From Salticus scenicus (taxonomy: Eukaryota; Arthropoda; Arachnida; Araneae; Salticidae), in contig OZ005653.1 in the NCBI GenBank assembly GCA_963930645.1, positions 215,764,684 through 215,828,683 on the forward strand: a stretch of DNA of 64,000 nt, in the 5' to 3' direction. Under the pieces are notes generated by a model. The model did no database searches, was not told the origin of the DNA, and saw only the letters and a program-made list of their open reading frames with translations. The translations under genes were made by a program, and so were the position numbers. Below are positions 22,516-32,965 of this stretch, in pieces (the stretch's first letter is position 1; each line of letters opens with the position of its first letter).

Positions 22516-24830
22516 TATTCGAAGTTATTAAAAACATGGTAAAAATCAGCCAAAAAACTGAAGGTATATTGCAGGTATTTCGGACGTTCTACAAAGCTTG
22601 CAGGTATTTTAAAGATTTCCACAGGTATTTTGAAGGGAAACAAAGATAGCGGGTTTCCTTCTGAAAATATACAGTTTTTTTAAAGGTTTCATACAGGTTT
22701 ATTTCATAAAGCTCAAAATTTCTACATGTTTTCTGCAGGAAAATCCGAAATACTTGCAGGTTTCTTGAGAAAACCTTCACAGTGTTTTCCTTAAATTTTT
22801 TCTGGGTATTTTTTTTTTTTTCTGGGTCAAATTTTCGAAATTTTCGAAACTAAAACTGTCAGTTAAATCGCCAGATTTTTAGCACGTTGATTGTTTTGAT
22901 AAAATGCAAAATTATATTCTATTTTCATTGTACGATATTACAATGTATTAAAATAACTGTTAAAAGAATTTGAAATGAAACATACAGCTAAGAATTAAAA
23001 GTTCAAATTTAGGTCTACGAGATGTAAACTACTATAACATTGTAAAATGTTTTAGTTATGTTTTTGGAGCACAAATGTGTTGTGAAAAAAGTATGAACAT
23101 ATATTTCATTCAGCAGTATTCGGAAGGTTGACAGTCAGGTATAACAGTTTTATAAATGTAAATGTATACAATGTTATTATTTAACATTAGATGCTTTATA
23201 ATATGGCCTAAAATCTGCATGGCATTCATGTAAAAGTACAAAACTGGTCAAGAATAATCAACATTGTCAGTTGAAAGTTTTGTCGTATTTTCGTACATGA
23301 GAATGGTGTTTCTGCGAATCTCAGGTAGAGAATGCTTCTATTTTCAAGCATATTGAAAAAAAATAACAGTTGCTAAAACGCGTACCTTTTAATCCCAAGA
23401 CATTCGAAATACTTGAAATTTGAATTATAAACGAGGGAAAAAATATTAATAACTGAAATATATCTTTAAATATAGTCGGCAATTTAATAAAACAAAATAA
23501 TGATGTTGTTTGGAAAATGTAAAATCTAGTATTTCACTGTTTATCTAAGTACATAAATTATAGCATATTAAATCGAAAATCTTTATAAACTTAAATACCA
23601 GTGATGTTTCCTAACAGCGCAAAATGTTCCAGAAAGTAACAATTTTATAACATCGGAACATCATAAATATTTCAGAAACATTTTAAAACGTTCAGATTGC
23701 TTTCCGATCAGTTTCAAAAACGTAGAAATGTCCGCGATCGTAGCAGAAAATCAGATACGTAACAGAAAAGTTTCAATCACTTTAATAGATAAAAAATCAA
23801 AAAGGACGAATGTTTCAGAGAGGTATCAGAAAACATACATATGTGTGTTACGCTTTTTAAAAGTTGTAAGCTTTTTGAAACACAACTGTTAAAATGATTA
23901 GTAACCAACTTATTCCTCATGTTATAAACAGGTTTTTGCAAATTTTTATGCTAAATTCATAACTCAATTTTCTCCAATTATGATGCTACAAATTTTCTAA
24001 CTTATAGTACATTGCGTTTACTTTTAAAACTCCCATTTAAACTAACTCCACCAGGTAAGAGAAGATGTTAAAATGAGCCGAAGCTCACTGGTTCGATGAA
24101 ATATCTCTGCTACCAGTAACCAACAAGCCCTTATGGCAGTTTCCGTTTGCAAACATTAAATTTACTTAAATAAAATTATACTTCCGAACTCTACGGTAAC
24201 TACCATAAGTTGAATAACAAAATTTGTGTATGTAAAAGAAAAGAAAAATTAAAAAAAATTAAGAGCAGTTACCTCCCCCCCCCCCAGAAGAAAATCATTA
24301 TTTTAATAAAACGTGGACCCAGTTGTAACCCTAGCAAAATTCTGGACAAATTAAATTTTAAATGTAATAAACCAATCACTACAAGAAAACTTCATCTCTC
24401 TCATGAAGAAATGCACAACAATAATTACAAGTAAACTTATACATAAGTTTATCTAAGGTTACAGCTGCGATCAAAACTGCTGAGGATGTATACATATTAA
24501 GAAATTTCATAAGTCAACAATTCTTCAAATGAAATAAATATACAAAAATAAAATAAAATAAAGTAAAATAAATAAATAAATAATAAGAAAGTAAAACAAA
24601 CAACATCATATGTCTTAAACAAATTTTAACAGAAAATACCGTCACAAACAATCTGATAAAATCTTATTAAATTCTATTGCAGTGTATACTGCCAGAGCAT
24701 ACAAGTATAAACATAAAAATTTTACCTACTCTTTACACTACCAAATAGTTGCACATAATATTATGTTATAAATAAAACAAATGATAAAAAATAATATTAT
24801 TATATAGCAATATTTAAGCTCATTTCATAG
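22516..24830. other. Intergenic DNA with a degenerate short-repeat patch
   Basis: At 22560-22770 the motif GCAGGTATTT and variants recur about five times at irregular spacing. At 23600-23850 short GTTTC/GAAAC-type words recur on both strands. A C-run is at 24276-24286. No gene is recognised. Confidence 0.45.
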
Positions 24831-24957
24831 TCTAAGAACATGATTCGACAAGGATTTATTCAACAAAACAGTATTAACTCTATATATAACAGTATTAACT
24901 CTATTTTTTTATATAGGAATTTTTGCTAGTGTTCGGATACTTTTGTTACCGACTGTA
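24831..24957. mobile_element. Half copy of palindromic MITE (family P)
   Basis: Matches only the right arm of the MITE at 2871-3087: TCTAAGAACATGATTCGACA at the left, GCTAGTGTTCGGATACTTTTG at the right, and GACTGTA at the terminus (24951-24957). The left arm is missing. A small internal duplication of GTATTAACTCTATAT-like sequence is present at about 24871-24905. Confidence 0.85.
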
Positions 24958-25058
24958 CATATCTTATTTTAAGCTATTCATTTTTAAAACAAATTTGGGT
25001 TAAAAAAAATATGTTCATCATAAAATCTATTGTTACAATTCAAATCTTTTTCAAAATA

Positions 25059-25089
<31 letters not shown>

Positions 25090-25139
25090 TAAATAAAAAA
25101 ATAAATCAAGGAATATTAATTATAGTTTTACATTAACAT

Positions 25140-25510
25140 ATATGACATTTCAGTTCAGAAATAAATTTCATATTCTATTAGCAATAAAATATGAAGATTT
25201 ATTTATAAAAATCATCTTAATAGTTTGATAAATAATACATAAAACGCTTTTTAAATATGAAATTGTATCACGTGCCAATATAAATTATGAATTTCATAAA
25301 ATAAATGTAAGAAAATAAATTTATTCAATATATTTTTCTGCATAATCCTTGAGAATGTCAACGAAATTCCAGAATTTTTCAAAAGAAAATAACCGTTAAG
25401 AGTTTTCTTTTTATCGAATATATTTTTATTTATTTATTGCAAAGCATTTCAACTAAAGAATGATAAATGATTAAAATAAGATATATCATCTTTTCTGTGA
25501 GACATTTTCG
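25140..25510. repeat. Duplicated segment, copy 1 (paralogue 27690-28160)
   Basis: Shared landmarks include GAAGATTTATTTAT (25193 and 27711), TTTGATAAATAATAC-type sequence (25223 and 27740) and CAACTAAAGAAT (25450 and 27947) leading to ATTAAAAT(A/T)AGATAT. This copy reads AGATATATCATC at about 25480-25490, the unoccupied version of the MITE target at 27980. Confidence 0.7.
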
Positions 25511-26059
25511 AAAAGTATCTTCTCAAAAATTTAATAAAATAATTCTCAAACATAAAAATAATTTCAGAGATAGAAAGCTTTAAATACGTTCTGAAACTGT
25601 AAACATTTTAAATAAAAATGAAATATAATTATTGTAATTTATCTAACACTTTAAAAAATTACACATAATTATCTTTTAAAAGAGATATTATAACAAAAAA
25701 GAGCGTTAGGGAGTGTAACTGTTATAACCATTGATATTTTTAAATTCTAGTCATTGTTCAAGAATCTGTGTATTTTAAAAGTATTTTTGCATGTATAATA
25801 TCAAACTTCCGGTATATTTTCTGTTATAATAAATTACATAATCGACTGAAATAACATCAATTGATCAATATTGACAAATAAAATGTTTTATTTTTATTTT
25901 CGGAACATAAACTATATAAGGTAAGTATTTTAAGTATAAAAATAAAAATCGACTCTCAGATTGTGACTTATTTATAATTTTGAGGTCTTCTGAGTTCATT
26001 TGAATATTGTACGTTGTTGTATGTATGTGTGTGTGTGAGTGAATAGTGGGCAAACTCTT

Positions 26060-26850
26060 TGATCAATTAAGTTGAATGTTGGTAGGAATGTTAGAGGTCA
26101 CTGTCACACAAACTACATAGATTTTGAAGAATCTAGTATTTTTAGTTTTTCAAAGGGAAATGAAGAAATTTTTGTTATCATTATGGCCTATGGACTCAAA
26201 TTATTTAAATTGAGATAATATCCGAACGCCTTATTCAATTGAGTTAAAAGTTTATACATATCTTATAAGTCAGCGTGGCGCGGGCTGCATAGATTTTGCT
26301 GAGTCTAACACTTATAGATTTTTACAAGCGCACAAAGAAAAATTCATTACCATTATGGCTTATGGACTCAAATTATTTAAAGTGCGATAGCGTCTAAACG
26401 CCTATTCCAATCAGCTTAAATTTAATAAGTATAGTAAAGGTCACTGTCACACGATGTGTATCGATTTTAGTGAATGTGGGACTTACAATTCTTTTACAGG
26501 GACACAAAGTAAGAACCTTTATTGTTATGCCAAAGTACTCAAATTATTTGAAGTACGATAGTCTTTAAAAGCTTTATTTATATTAGCTAAAAATTAGTAG
26601 ACAGATCATAGGTAATAATCATAGTAAATCTATAGATTATTATGAGTACAGGACTTAAGTCCTTTGACAAAGACACCAAAAATTTGTCATTATTATAACT
26701 AATGAAATCAAATTATTTGAATTGCAATAGCGTCTAAACGTCTGATTCAACTGACCTTAAAATTAGTTGGTAATTTATAGGTCACAATTATGTGTAGATT
26801 TTGATGAGTAGATGAATTATAGTTCTTTTACATGGACATTTCAACTGCAG
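26060..26850. repeat. Satellite-like tandem array of about 171-bp monomers
   Basis: Four to five diverged monomers. The marker CATTATGGCCTATGGACTCA recurs in variants at about 26179, 26351, 26523 and 26688. Each monomer also holds ACAGGGACACAAAG-like, GTCTAAACGCC-like and GGTCACTGTCACAC-like words. One related monomer lies inverted at 32470-32650, and the GACACAA...CATTA core is faintly shared with units A and B. Confidence 0.8.
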
Positions 26851-27009
26851 GTATCCTTCTGGATTGAGGGATTTTGGTTCTTTCGTCTATATATATACAT
26901 AAAGAAGATTTATATATTAACAATTGTTTTTATTAGAGATTTTAAGCACAGATTTACAACACACAGATAAAATGTGATTAAATAGCACAGTTATTAATCC
27001 ACGTTAATA

Positions 27010-27480
27010 TTTATCCTATGATATAAATTCTATGTTTGAATTAAATTATTATTTTAATCTAAAGGGAAATATTCATAAAATTGTTTTAATGAAAATGAAT
27101 GCAAGACACGCATGTTGTTGTTGTTGTCGTGTGACAAGTGCAGAGAAAAAGAGTATGGACAAGTCAAATGCGACCAAAAGGCATGGTCCAACGCATGTTG
27201 AATTAATATCAAAATTATTGCATTTTCCGCATTTCATACAAGATTTTTATTTTGTAAAGAAAGAAAATGTATTACGCTTTAATAATATTACAAAAACTGC
27301 ATCTGTTTCGTGCTTTTTTTCCCCTACATTATATATATTCACTAAATTAAAATTTGTATTTATTCTATTATATTCTAATTAAATTATTGATTGGAAATTT
27401 TATAAAGAAAATAGCTATGTGTTATAATGTTCATAATAAATTCAATTGCATTTTATAATTTATATTTATTGATTTCTTTC
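27010..27480. repeat. Third diverged copy of a unit A/B block, with a short insertion
   Basis: Matches 6335-6800 and 9590-9730 through TATTATTTTAATCTAA, ATTCATAAAATT, GAAAATGAATGC and GTTGAA/CTAATAT words. Relative to those copies it has about 73 extra bases at 27118-27190, flanked by the direct repeat ACGCATGTTG (27108-27117 and 27191-27200). The 116-codon plus-strand frame at 27032-27382 is not conserved and is rejected as a gene. Confidence 0.65.
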
Positions 27481-27689
27481 TACAATCCGTAAAACATTAC
27501 ACATTACTTCTTACGGTAATTATTCTGTGTTTAATGACTGAATTTTTATGATTTCTTCTGTTCAATGCACTTTCAATGCTTCGATGTGCATTATACCTAA
27601 ATAAATTCTTAAGATACCAAAATATAGTGATAGATTTTTATTTTTATCTAGATACATAGGGCGTTATACTTTATAAATAAATCTTAAAA

Positions 27690-28160
27690 TTTATTAACAA
27701 TAAAATTTGAAGATTTATTTATTAAAGCATCTTAACGGCTTGATAAATAATACGTGAAGTATTTTTGAAATAGCGTCACATACTTTAAAATAGGATTTTG
27801 GTAAGAACTCTTATGAGAATGAAAATTTATTTTTATCCAATAAATTCTTGTACATAATTAAAAAATGTCTTCAAAATTCTATAATTTCTGTAAGAAAATA
27901 TGTTCTTTTTATAAAGTACTCCTTCTTTTTTCTTTCACAATATTCCAACTAAAGAATAATAATTGATTAAAATTAGATATACAGTGTAACCTGTAAAAGT
28001 GACCACCTGGGTAAAGTGACCACCTGACTAAAGTGACCATTTTCCAATTTTAAAGAGACTTTATAAAGTGACCACTGGCGTATAGTGATTATTTTAGCCG
28101 GTCCCTAGGGTGGTCACTTTAGACAGGTTCCACTGTATCATATTTTCCCCCAATGGCTTA
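27690..28160. repeat. Duplicated segment, copy 2 (occupied by a MITE)
   Basis: Paralogue of 25140-25510 at a distance of about 2.5 kb. It is collinear up to AGATAT at 27976-27981, then interrupted by the MITE, and resumes with TCATATTTTC at 28138. Confidence 0.7.
27980..28137. mobile_element. TA-flanked MITE, pogo/Tigger-like termini
   Basis: 158 bp including both TA dinucleotides. The left terminus is CAGTGTAACCTGTAAAAGTG and the right, read inwards on the other strand, is CAGTGGAACCTGTCTAAAGTG, giving an imperfect inverted repeat of about 26 bp. AAAGTGACCAC recurs internally in direct orientation. CAGT-type ends with a TA duplication fit pogo/Tigger-type Tc1/mariner relatives. The unoccupied target AGATATATCATC survives at 25480-25490. 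Confidence 0.85.
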
Positions 28161-28399
28161 CCCGTTCATAAACGATGCAGGCGACGTCCGCTTCGCTGGT
28201 CCCTATTTTTAAATGAATCACTATAATTACTGAATTCTCAGAATTGCATTAATTTTTATCACGTGAAAAAAAAAAAAAAAATAAGAAACGAAATCCGATT
28301 AGGAAAAATGTCGTACCGGGTTCTCACTGCCTTCGGAAAAAATTCCCAAAATGTTCTAACTCTTATTTCTATTTTTCCCCCTTCGCCCCACCACCACCC

Positions 28400-29925
28400 G
28401 TCTATGCTAATAATTTTACAAATTCGAAAATATCTGCAATCGATTTGTAAGTATCATAAACATCTATGCACCAGCTTTGAACGATCTATCTCTATTTTTA
28501 TTTTTTTGCCCCTCCACTCCCTCCCCCCTGCCCGCCCCTCCCAATAATTTTAAAAATTCAAAAATATCCTCAATCGATTTGTAGGTATCGAAAACCTCTA
28601 TGTACCAATTTTGAATGATCTAACTCTATTTTATTTTTTTTGCCCCTCCGCCCTCCTCCCTTCCCGGCTCTTCTAATAACTTTACACTTTCGAAAATATC
28701 CCCATTCCACTTGCAGGCCTCTAAAACCTATCTGTACCAATTTTGAATGGCCTAACTGTATTTCTATTTGTTTTTGCCCATAGCCTCCCCCCTTACCGTC
28801 CCTCCTAATAATTTTACAAATTCGAAAATATCCGAATCGATTTGTAAGTATCGAAAAACTCTATAAACCAATTTTGAACGATCTAACTCTATTTTTATTT
28901 TTTTGCCCCCCCTCTCCCCTCCCCGTTCTCGCCCCTCCTAATAACTGTACACGTTCGAAAATATCCCCATTCGACTTACAGGCCTCTAAAACCTATCTGT
29001 ACGAATTTTGAACGGCCTAACTGTATTTCTATTTGTTTTTGCCCATAGCCCCCTTACCGTCCCACCCCCTTCCTGCCCCTCCTAATAATTTTACAAATTC
29101 GAAAATATCCCCAATCGATTTGTAAGTATCGAAAACCTCTATATACCAATTTTGAACGATCTAATTTTATTATTTTTTTACCCCCCTCTCCCCTCCCCCT
29201 TCTCGCCCCTCCTAATAACTTTACACTTTCGAAAATATCCCCATTCGACTTGCAGGCCTCTAAAACCTGTCTGTACCAATTTTGAACGGCCTAACTGTAT
29301 TTCTATTTGTTTTTGCCCATAGCCCTCCCTTACCGCCCCCCCCCTTACCGCCCCTCCGAATAATTTTTACAAATTCGAAAATATCCGCAATTGATTTGTA
29401 AGTATCGAAAACCTCTCTAAACCAAATTTGACCGATCCAACTCCATTTTTATTTTTTTGCTCTCCCCTCTCCCCTCCCCCCCTCTCCCCTTCTCGCCCCT
29501 CCTAATAACTTTACACTTTCAAAAATATCCCCATTCGACTTACAGGCTTCTTAAACCTATCTATACCAATTTTGAACGGCCACTGTATTTCTATTTGTTT
29601 TTTGCCCATAGCCCTCCCTTACCACCCCCACCCCCACCCCCTTACCGCCCCTCCGAATAATTTTTACAAATTCGAAAATATCCGCAATTGATTTGTAAGT
29701 ATCGAAAACCTCTATAAACCAATTTTGAACGATCTAACTCCATTTTTATTTTTTTGCCCCCCCCCCTCCCCCTTCTCGCCCCTCCTAATAACTTTACGCT
29801 TTCAAAAATATCCCCATTCGACTTGCAGGCTTCTTAAACCTATCTATACCAATTTTGAACGGCCTAACTGTATTTCAATTGGTTTTTGCCCCATATATAT
29901 AAAATATCCGCAATCGATTAGCCAG
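28400..29925. repeat. C-rich higher-order tandem array, alternating A/B monomers of 130-150 bp
   Basis: CGAAAATATCC-type markers occur at about 28425, 28559, 28691, 28823, 28956, 29100, 29230, 29376, 29520, 29673, 29803 and 29901. Type A monomers carry CAATCGATTTGTAAGTATCG and GAACGATCTAACTC; type B monomers carry CCCCATTCGACTTGCAGGCC and GAACGGCCTAACTGTATTTC. The order is A A B A B A B A B A B then a truncated A, so the amplified unit is a dimer of about 265-295 bp. Each monomer ends in a long C/T-only tract (CCCCTCTCCCCTCC-like) giving strong strand asymmetry. Plus-strand frames through it are low-complexity proline/leucine runs and not genes. Confidence 0.88.
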
Positions 29926-29944
29926 TATAGCCAGTATTAGCCAG

Positions 29945-30324
29945 TATATAGTTTCATTTGGTTTAGTGCAGTCTATAGACGTTAAACTCTACTTACCTGC
30001 AATTTTCCCCATAGACGTAATGTATTAGAATTCTCTTGATTGTCCGTGTACACGAACCATTTGCTTGATCTTAACGAAAAGCTTACTGTAGCATCCCTAT
30101 ATGATACACATTTAGAATACCAAGTTTGAATTTTCTGCCATAATTTGTTTTTGAGATATGCTGATAACAGACAGACACACACACAGACATACACACAGAC
30201 TATTTGCTAAAAACACGATTTTCTTATTCAGGGGACCTCAGAACATGTAAATATAACAAAATCTCGCTTTCGAAAATTTGACACAAAAACAATACTTTCT
30301 CTACCTTATAGGTAAGAGAAAGTA
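29945..30324 (+). mobile_element. Family X repeat, copy 2 (3' part only)
   Basis: Starts within family X at TAGTTTCATTTGGTTTAGTG, directly after the C-rich array, and continues through ACAGACAGACACACAC (30169-30186) to the terminal stem-loop at 30295-30322. The 5' half is absent. It is closer to copy 3 than to copy 1 (for example TTGATTGTCC and CTTGATCTTAACG). Confidence 0.85.
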
Positions 30325-30809
30325 AAAAATACATTATTTTAATAAATTTATACATTTTATCTTAATTTCATCTAAGAAGTAAGTCTAAATGATTCATAAA
30401 CACAAAACATCTGAAAAGAAAATTATTTAAATGATTATTGTAAGAAGAGAAAATAAATATTCCAAATAAAATGTAATAAATAAAGGTAATTAAATAGACA
30501 CGTAAGTAAATATAAAAAAAGTATAATAAAATAAAATTACATAAAAAACACTTGCCTTTCAAAAACAATACAAACTATTTACTGGCAGATAGCCGAAAAA
30601 GTATTCTACTTACGGGATATTAGCCATTAGAATTGAAGTCAGGAATTATTCAATAGAAAATTTATTATAAGATACAACAAAAATAAAAATAAATAAATAA
30701 ATAATTACAGTCAAATAAAATTTTAATTTTAACCTCGATTATAAACGATGGGTGTGAGCAAGTTGCTCGAATAATCTTTAAAAACCTTTTATTTATTACA
30801 AAATTTGGC
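30325..30809. other. AT-rich intergenic DNA
   Basis: Nothing recognisable. A minus-strand frame at 30368-30568 is an AT-rich hydrophobic run without family similarity. Confidence 0.5.
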
Positions 30810-31567
30810 TATACGGCACCCATTGCTTATTGCCGTTGCCGATGTTTTGATCGCGTGATATGATGGTGATTCTAGACCCAAATCAGAGTATCGATACTTT
30901 TTTCTGTTGTATCGAAACGTAACAAAACGTAACATTTACTGATTCATGCATCGCTAATTAGGGGTATCCAGTGATGTTTTTTTTTTTTTTTTTTTTTTTT
31001 GGTTTTAATGTTCGCGAAGCAAGCAAACAGCAGAAAACATAGTGACCGAGGCTCCATGAATTTTCATGCTTTTACTGATTCATGCTCCACGAATTAGGGG
31101 CGTCCAGTGATGTTTTTTTTTTGTTTTAATGCTCGCAAACAGCAGAAAACATAGTGACCGCGGCTCCATGAATTTTAATGCTTTTACTGATTCATGCTCC
31201 ACGAATTAGGGGCGTCCAGTGATGTTTTTTTATTTGGTTTTAATGCTCGCGAAGCGAGCAAACAGCAGAAAACATAGTGACCGCTGCTCCATGAATTTTC
31301 ATGTTTTTACTGATTCATGCTCCACGAATTAGGGGCGTCCAGTGATGTTTTTTTTTTTTTTTTTCTTAATGCTCGCGAAGCGAGCAAACAGCAGAAAACA
31401 TAGTGAAACATAAAAAAAAAAAAGTTTCATAATAATGAAAAGTATTGTTTCGTGACATTTTGATTCGATTCACGACGTTGTGAAACAATTCGGAGTACCG
31501 AATCAAAACATCATTATACCACGTGATCAAAACATCGGCAACGGCAATAAGCAATGGGTGTCGTATA
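30810..31567. mobile_element. TIR element with internal tandem repeats
   Basis: Left and right ends are inverted repeats of about 58 bp: the left reads TATACGGCACCCATTGCTTA and continues through TGCCGTTGCCGATGTTTTGA; the right is the complement, ending GGGTGTCGTATA. Between them lie four tandem units of about 112-135 bp (about 30930-31420), each with CCAGTGATG followed by a poly-T, AATGCTCGCGAAGCGAGC (variants), AAACAGCAGAAAACATAGTG and CATGCTCCACGAATTAGGGG. Subterminal AACGTAAC/TTTCG words are also inverted. No coding capacity. The superfamily is unknown, and the target duplication is unclear because CTATAC is shared by both ends. Confidence 0.8.
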
Positions 31568-32469
31568 GTAAAGCTGTTCCCAAAATTTATAATTATCTAA
31601 TTATTAGTTTATTAATAACAGCTTAATAATTTATTAATATATCTTTTATTAATAATAGCAAAATGTCAATAATAAATTCACTGATCTCCTTTTAAAACAT
31701 CGCAATGCATATTCTGCAGTGAGCAGATCTAAAGCAGATCCGCAATGCAGTGAGAGATCTAAAACGTCATTTAATTTCTACTGTTCGCCAGTGCTGCCAG
31801 ATGGAAACTTTAAAAATTCCCTCATTTCGCTTAAAAATTTCCCTTTTTAGCATGGAATTTTCCTCAATTGTGCAACATGCAAGGCTTTAACGCCATTATG
31901 CGTAAAGCAATTTGCACTGAATATGGAGATGATATTGATATTGGTGTAAAAGTTAACGCAAATTGTCCACACGTTCTAGAAATCCCTTAATTGAATGCTG
32001 CTTTTTTTTTTTTTTTTTTTTTTTTTTAGTTAACTTTAATTATTTAATCGTATAAAAGATTTCAAACGAATATTGAAGTTCACTATAAAAAAAATGTGGT
32101 ATTCAATTAAGAAATAGCTAATGCTGCCTGTTGGACATAGGTTTGGGTAGAATGCCCTGCATAGGTATCTTTCTAAGGAACCCTAATCAATATTCACGCG
32201 TGTTTCTGAGAAAATCAAAGAATGAGGGAATGCTCAGAATGAGTAGGCCGAATAAAGCTAAATCCCTAAGTTTCTTCAGAGCATTTTAGATTTATTACAA
32301 AAGATGAAAAACAAAAAAAATCTGGAGTGACTCCACTCGACTTTCCGAACATTGAGTAAATTAACAGTTTTGTAGATAAAGTAAAGAAAGAGGAGTTGTT
32401 AAACAAACAAAAGAGATAAAACCATAATAAAGTGTTTGAGTATTTTTCTCCATATATTACACGATGTTT
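31568..32469. other. Unassigned DNA
   Basis: No gene recognised. A short imperfect duplication (GCAGTGAGCAGATCTAAA / GCAGTGAGAGATCTAAAA) lies at about 31716-31763. A poly-T of about 27 bp is at 32001-32027. Confidence 0.45.
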
Positions 32470-32650
32470 TATTTAACGCTACTGAAGTTTGAGCCCATAG
32501 ATCATAATGATAAAGAATTTTCGTTGAGTCCCTGTAAAAAACCTATAAATGCTAGATTCACCAAAATGCTTATAGTTAGTGCAACAGTGAGTTATAATAT
32601 TCATATAAATTTTCAGCTCAATTGAATAAGGCGTTTAGATGCTATCGCAC
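32470..32650 (-). repeat. Single inverted monomer of the 171-bp family
   Basis: The reverse complement contains GTGCGATAGC, TCTAAACGCCTTATTCAATT, GGTGAATCTAGCA, TTTACAGGGACTCAACG and TCATTATGATCTATGGGCTC, matching the monomers at 26060-26850 in the same order. It lies directly against the 5' end of an X copy. Confidence 0.75.
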
Positions 32651-32660
32651 TTTTACCTAG

Positions 32661-32953
32661 TATGCTGTGGCCACCCCATGACTTTCTTCTATATTTTCCT
32701 ATACAAATTTACTCAGTAAAAATAATTTATTAAAATTATTATTTAAAAAAATTATCTTCCATGATAATGCAGATGATTTCCATTTTAGAAAAGTAGTATA
32801 ACACTAAATATCCAAAAAAAGTCAATTTTATTGTCAATATTACATTTAAAAAAAAATCGATAACTTCATTTTAAATTATCGGAGATCTATGGTTCAACTA
32901 TTCATTTTAAAGGTACTGGCGAGCTCATTTGAAAGATACCCATCATGAAAATT
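32661..32953 (+). mobile_element. Family X repeat, copy 4 (5' part, truncated by a fold-back element)
   Basis: Begins TATGCTGTGGCCACCCCATG and continues through ATTATTATTTAAAA, ATGATAATGCAGATGAT and GGAGATCTATGGTTCAAC to CATCATGAAAATT, where homology to copies 1 and 3 stops at the fold-back boundary. Its 5' end resembles that of copy 5 (TGATGTGGCCATC) rather than TCTGGTGTG, indicating a subfamily. Confidence 0.75.
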
Positions 32954-32965
32954 ATATTTTGTTTC

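Noticed and set aside
26060..26850. CRISPR-like regularly spaced repeats
   Set aside because: The whole 171-bp unit repeats with gradual divergence; there is no short-repeat/unique-spacer pattern, and the genome is eukaryotic.
27032..27382. 116-codon plus-strand frame with a Cys run
   Set aside because: The Cys run comes from a TTG/TGT microsatellite in a repeat whose other copies lack the frame.
28263..29940. Several plus-strand proline/leucine-rich frames
   Set aside because: They translate the C-rich tandem array and change frame from monomer to monomer.
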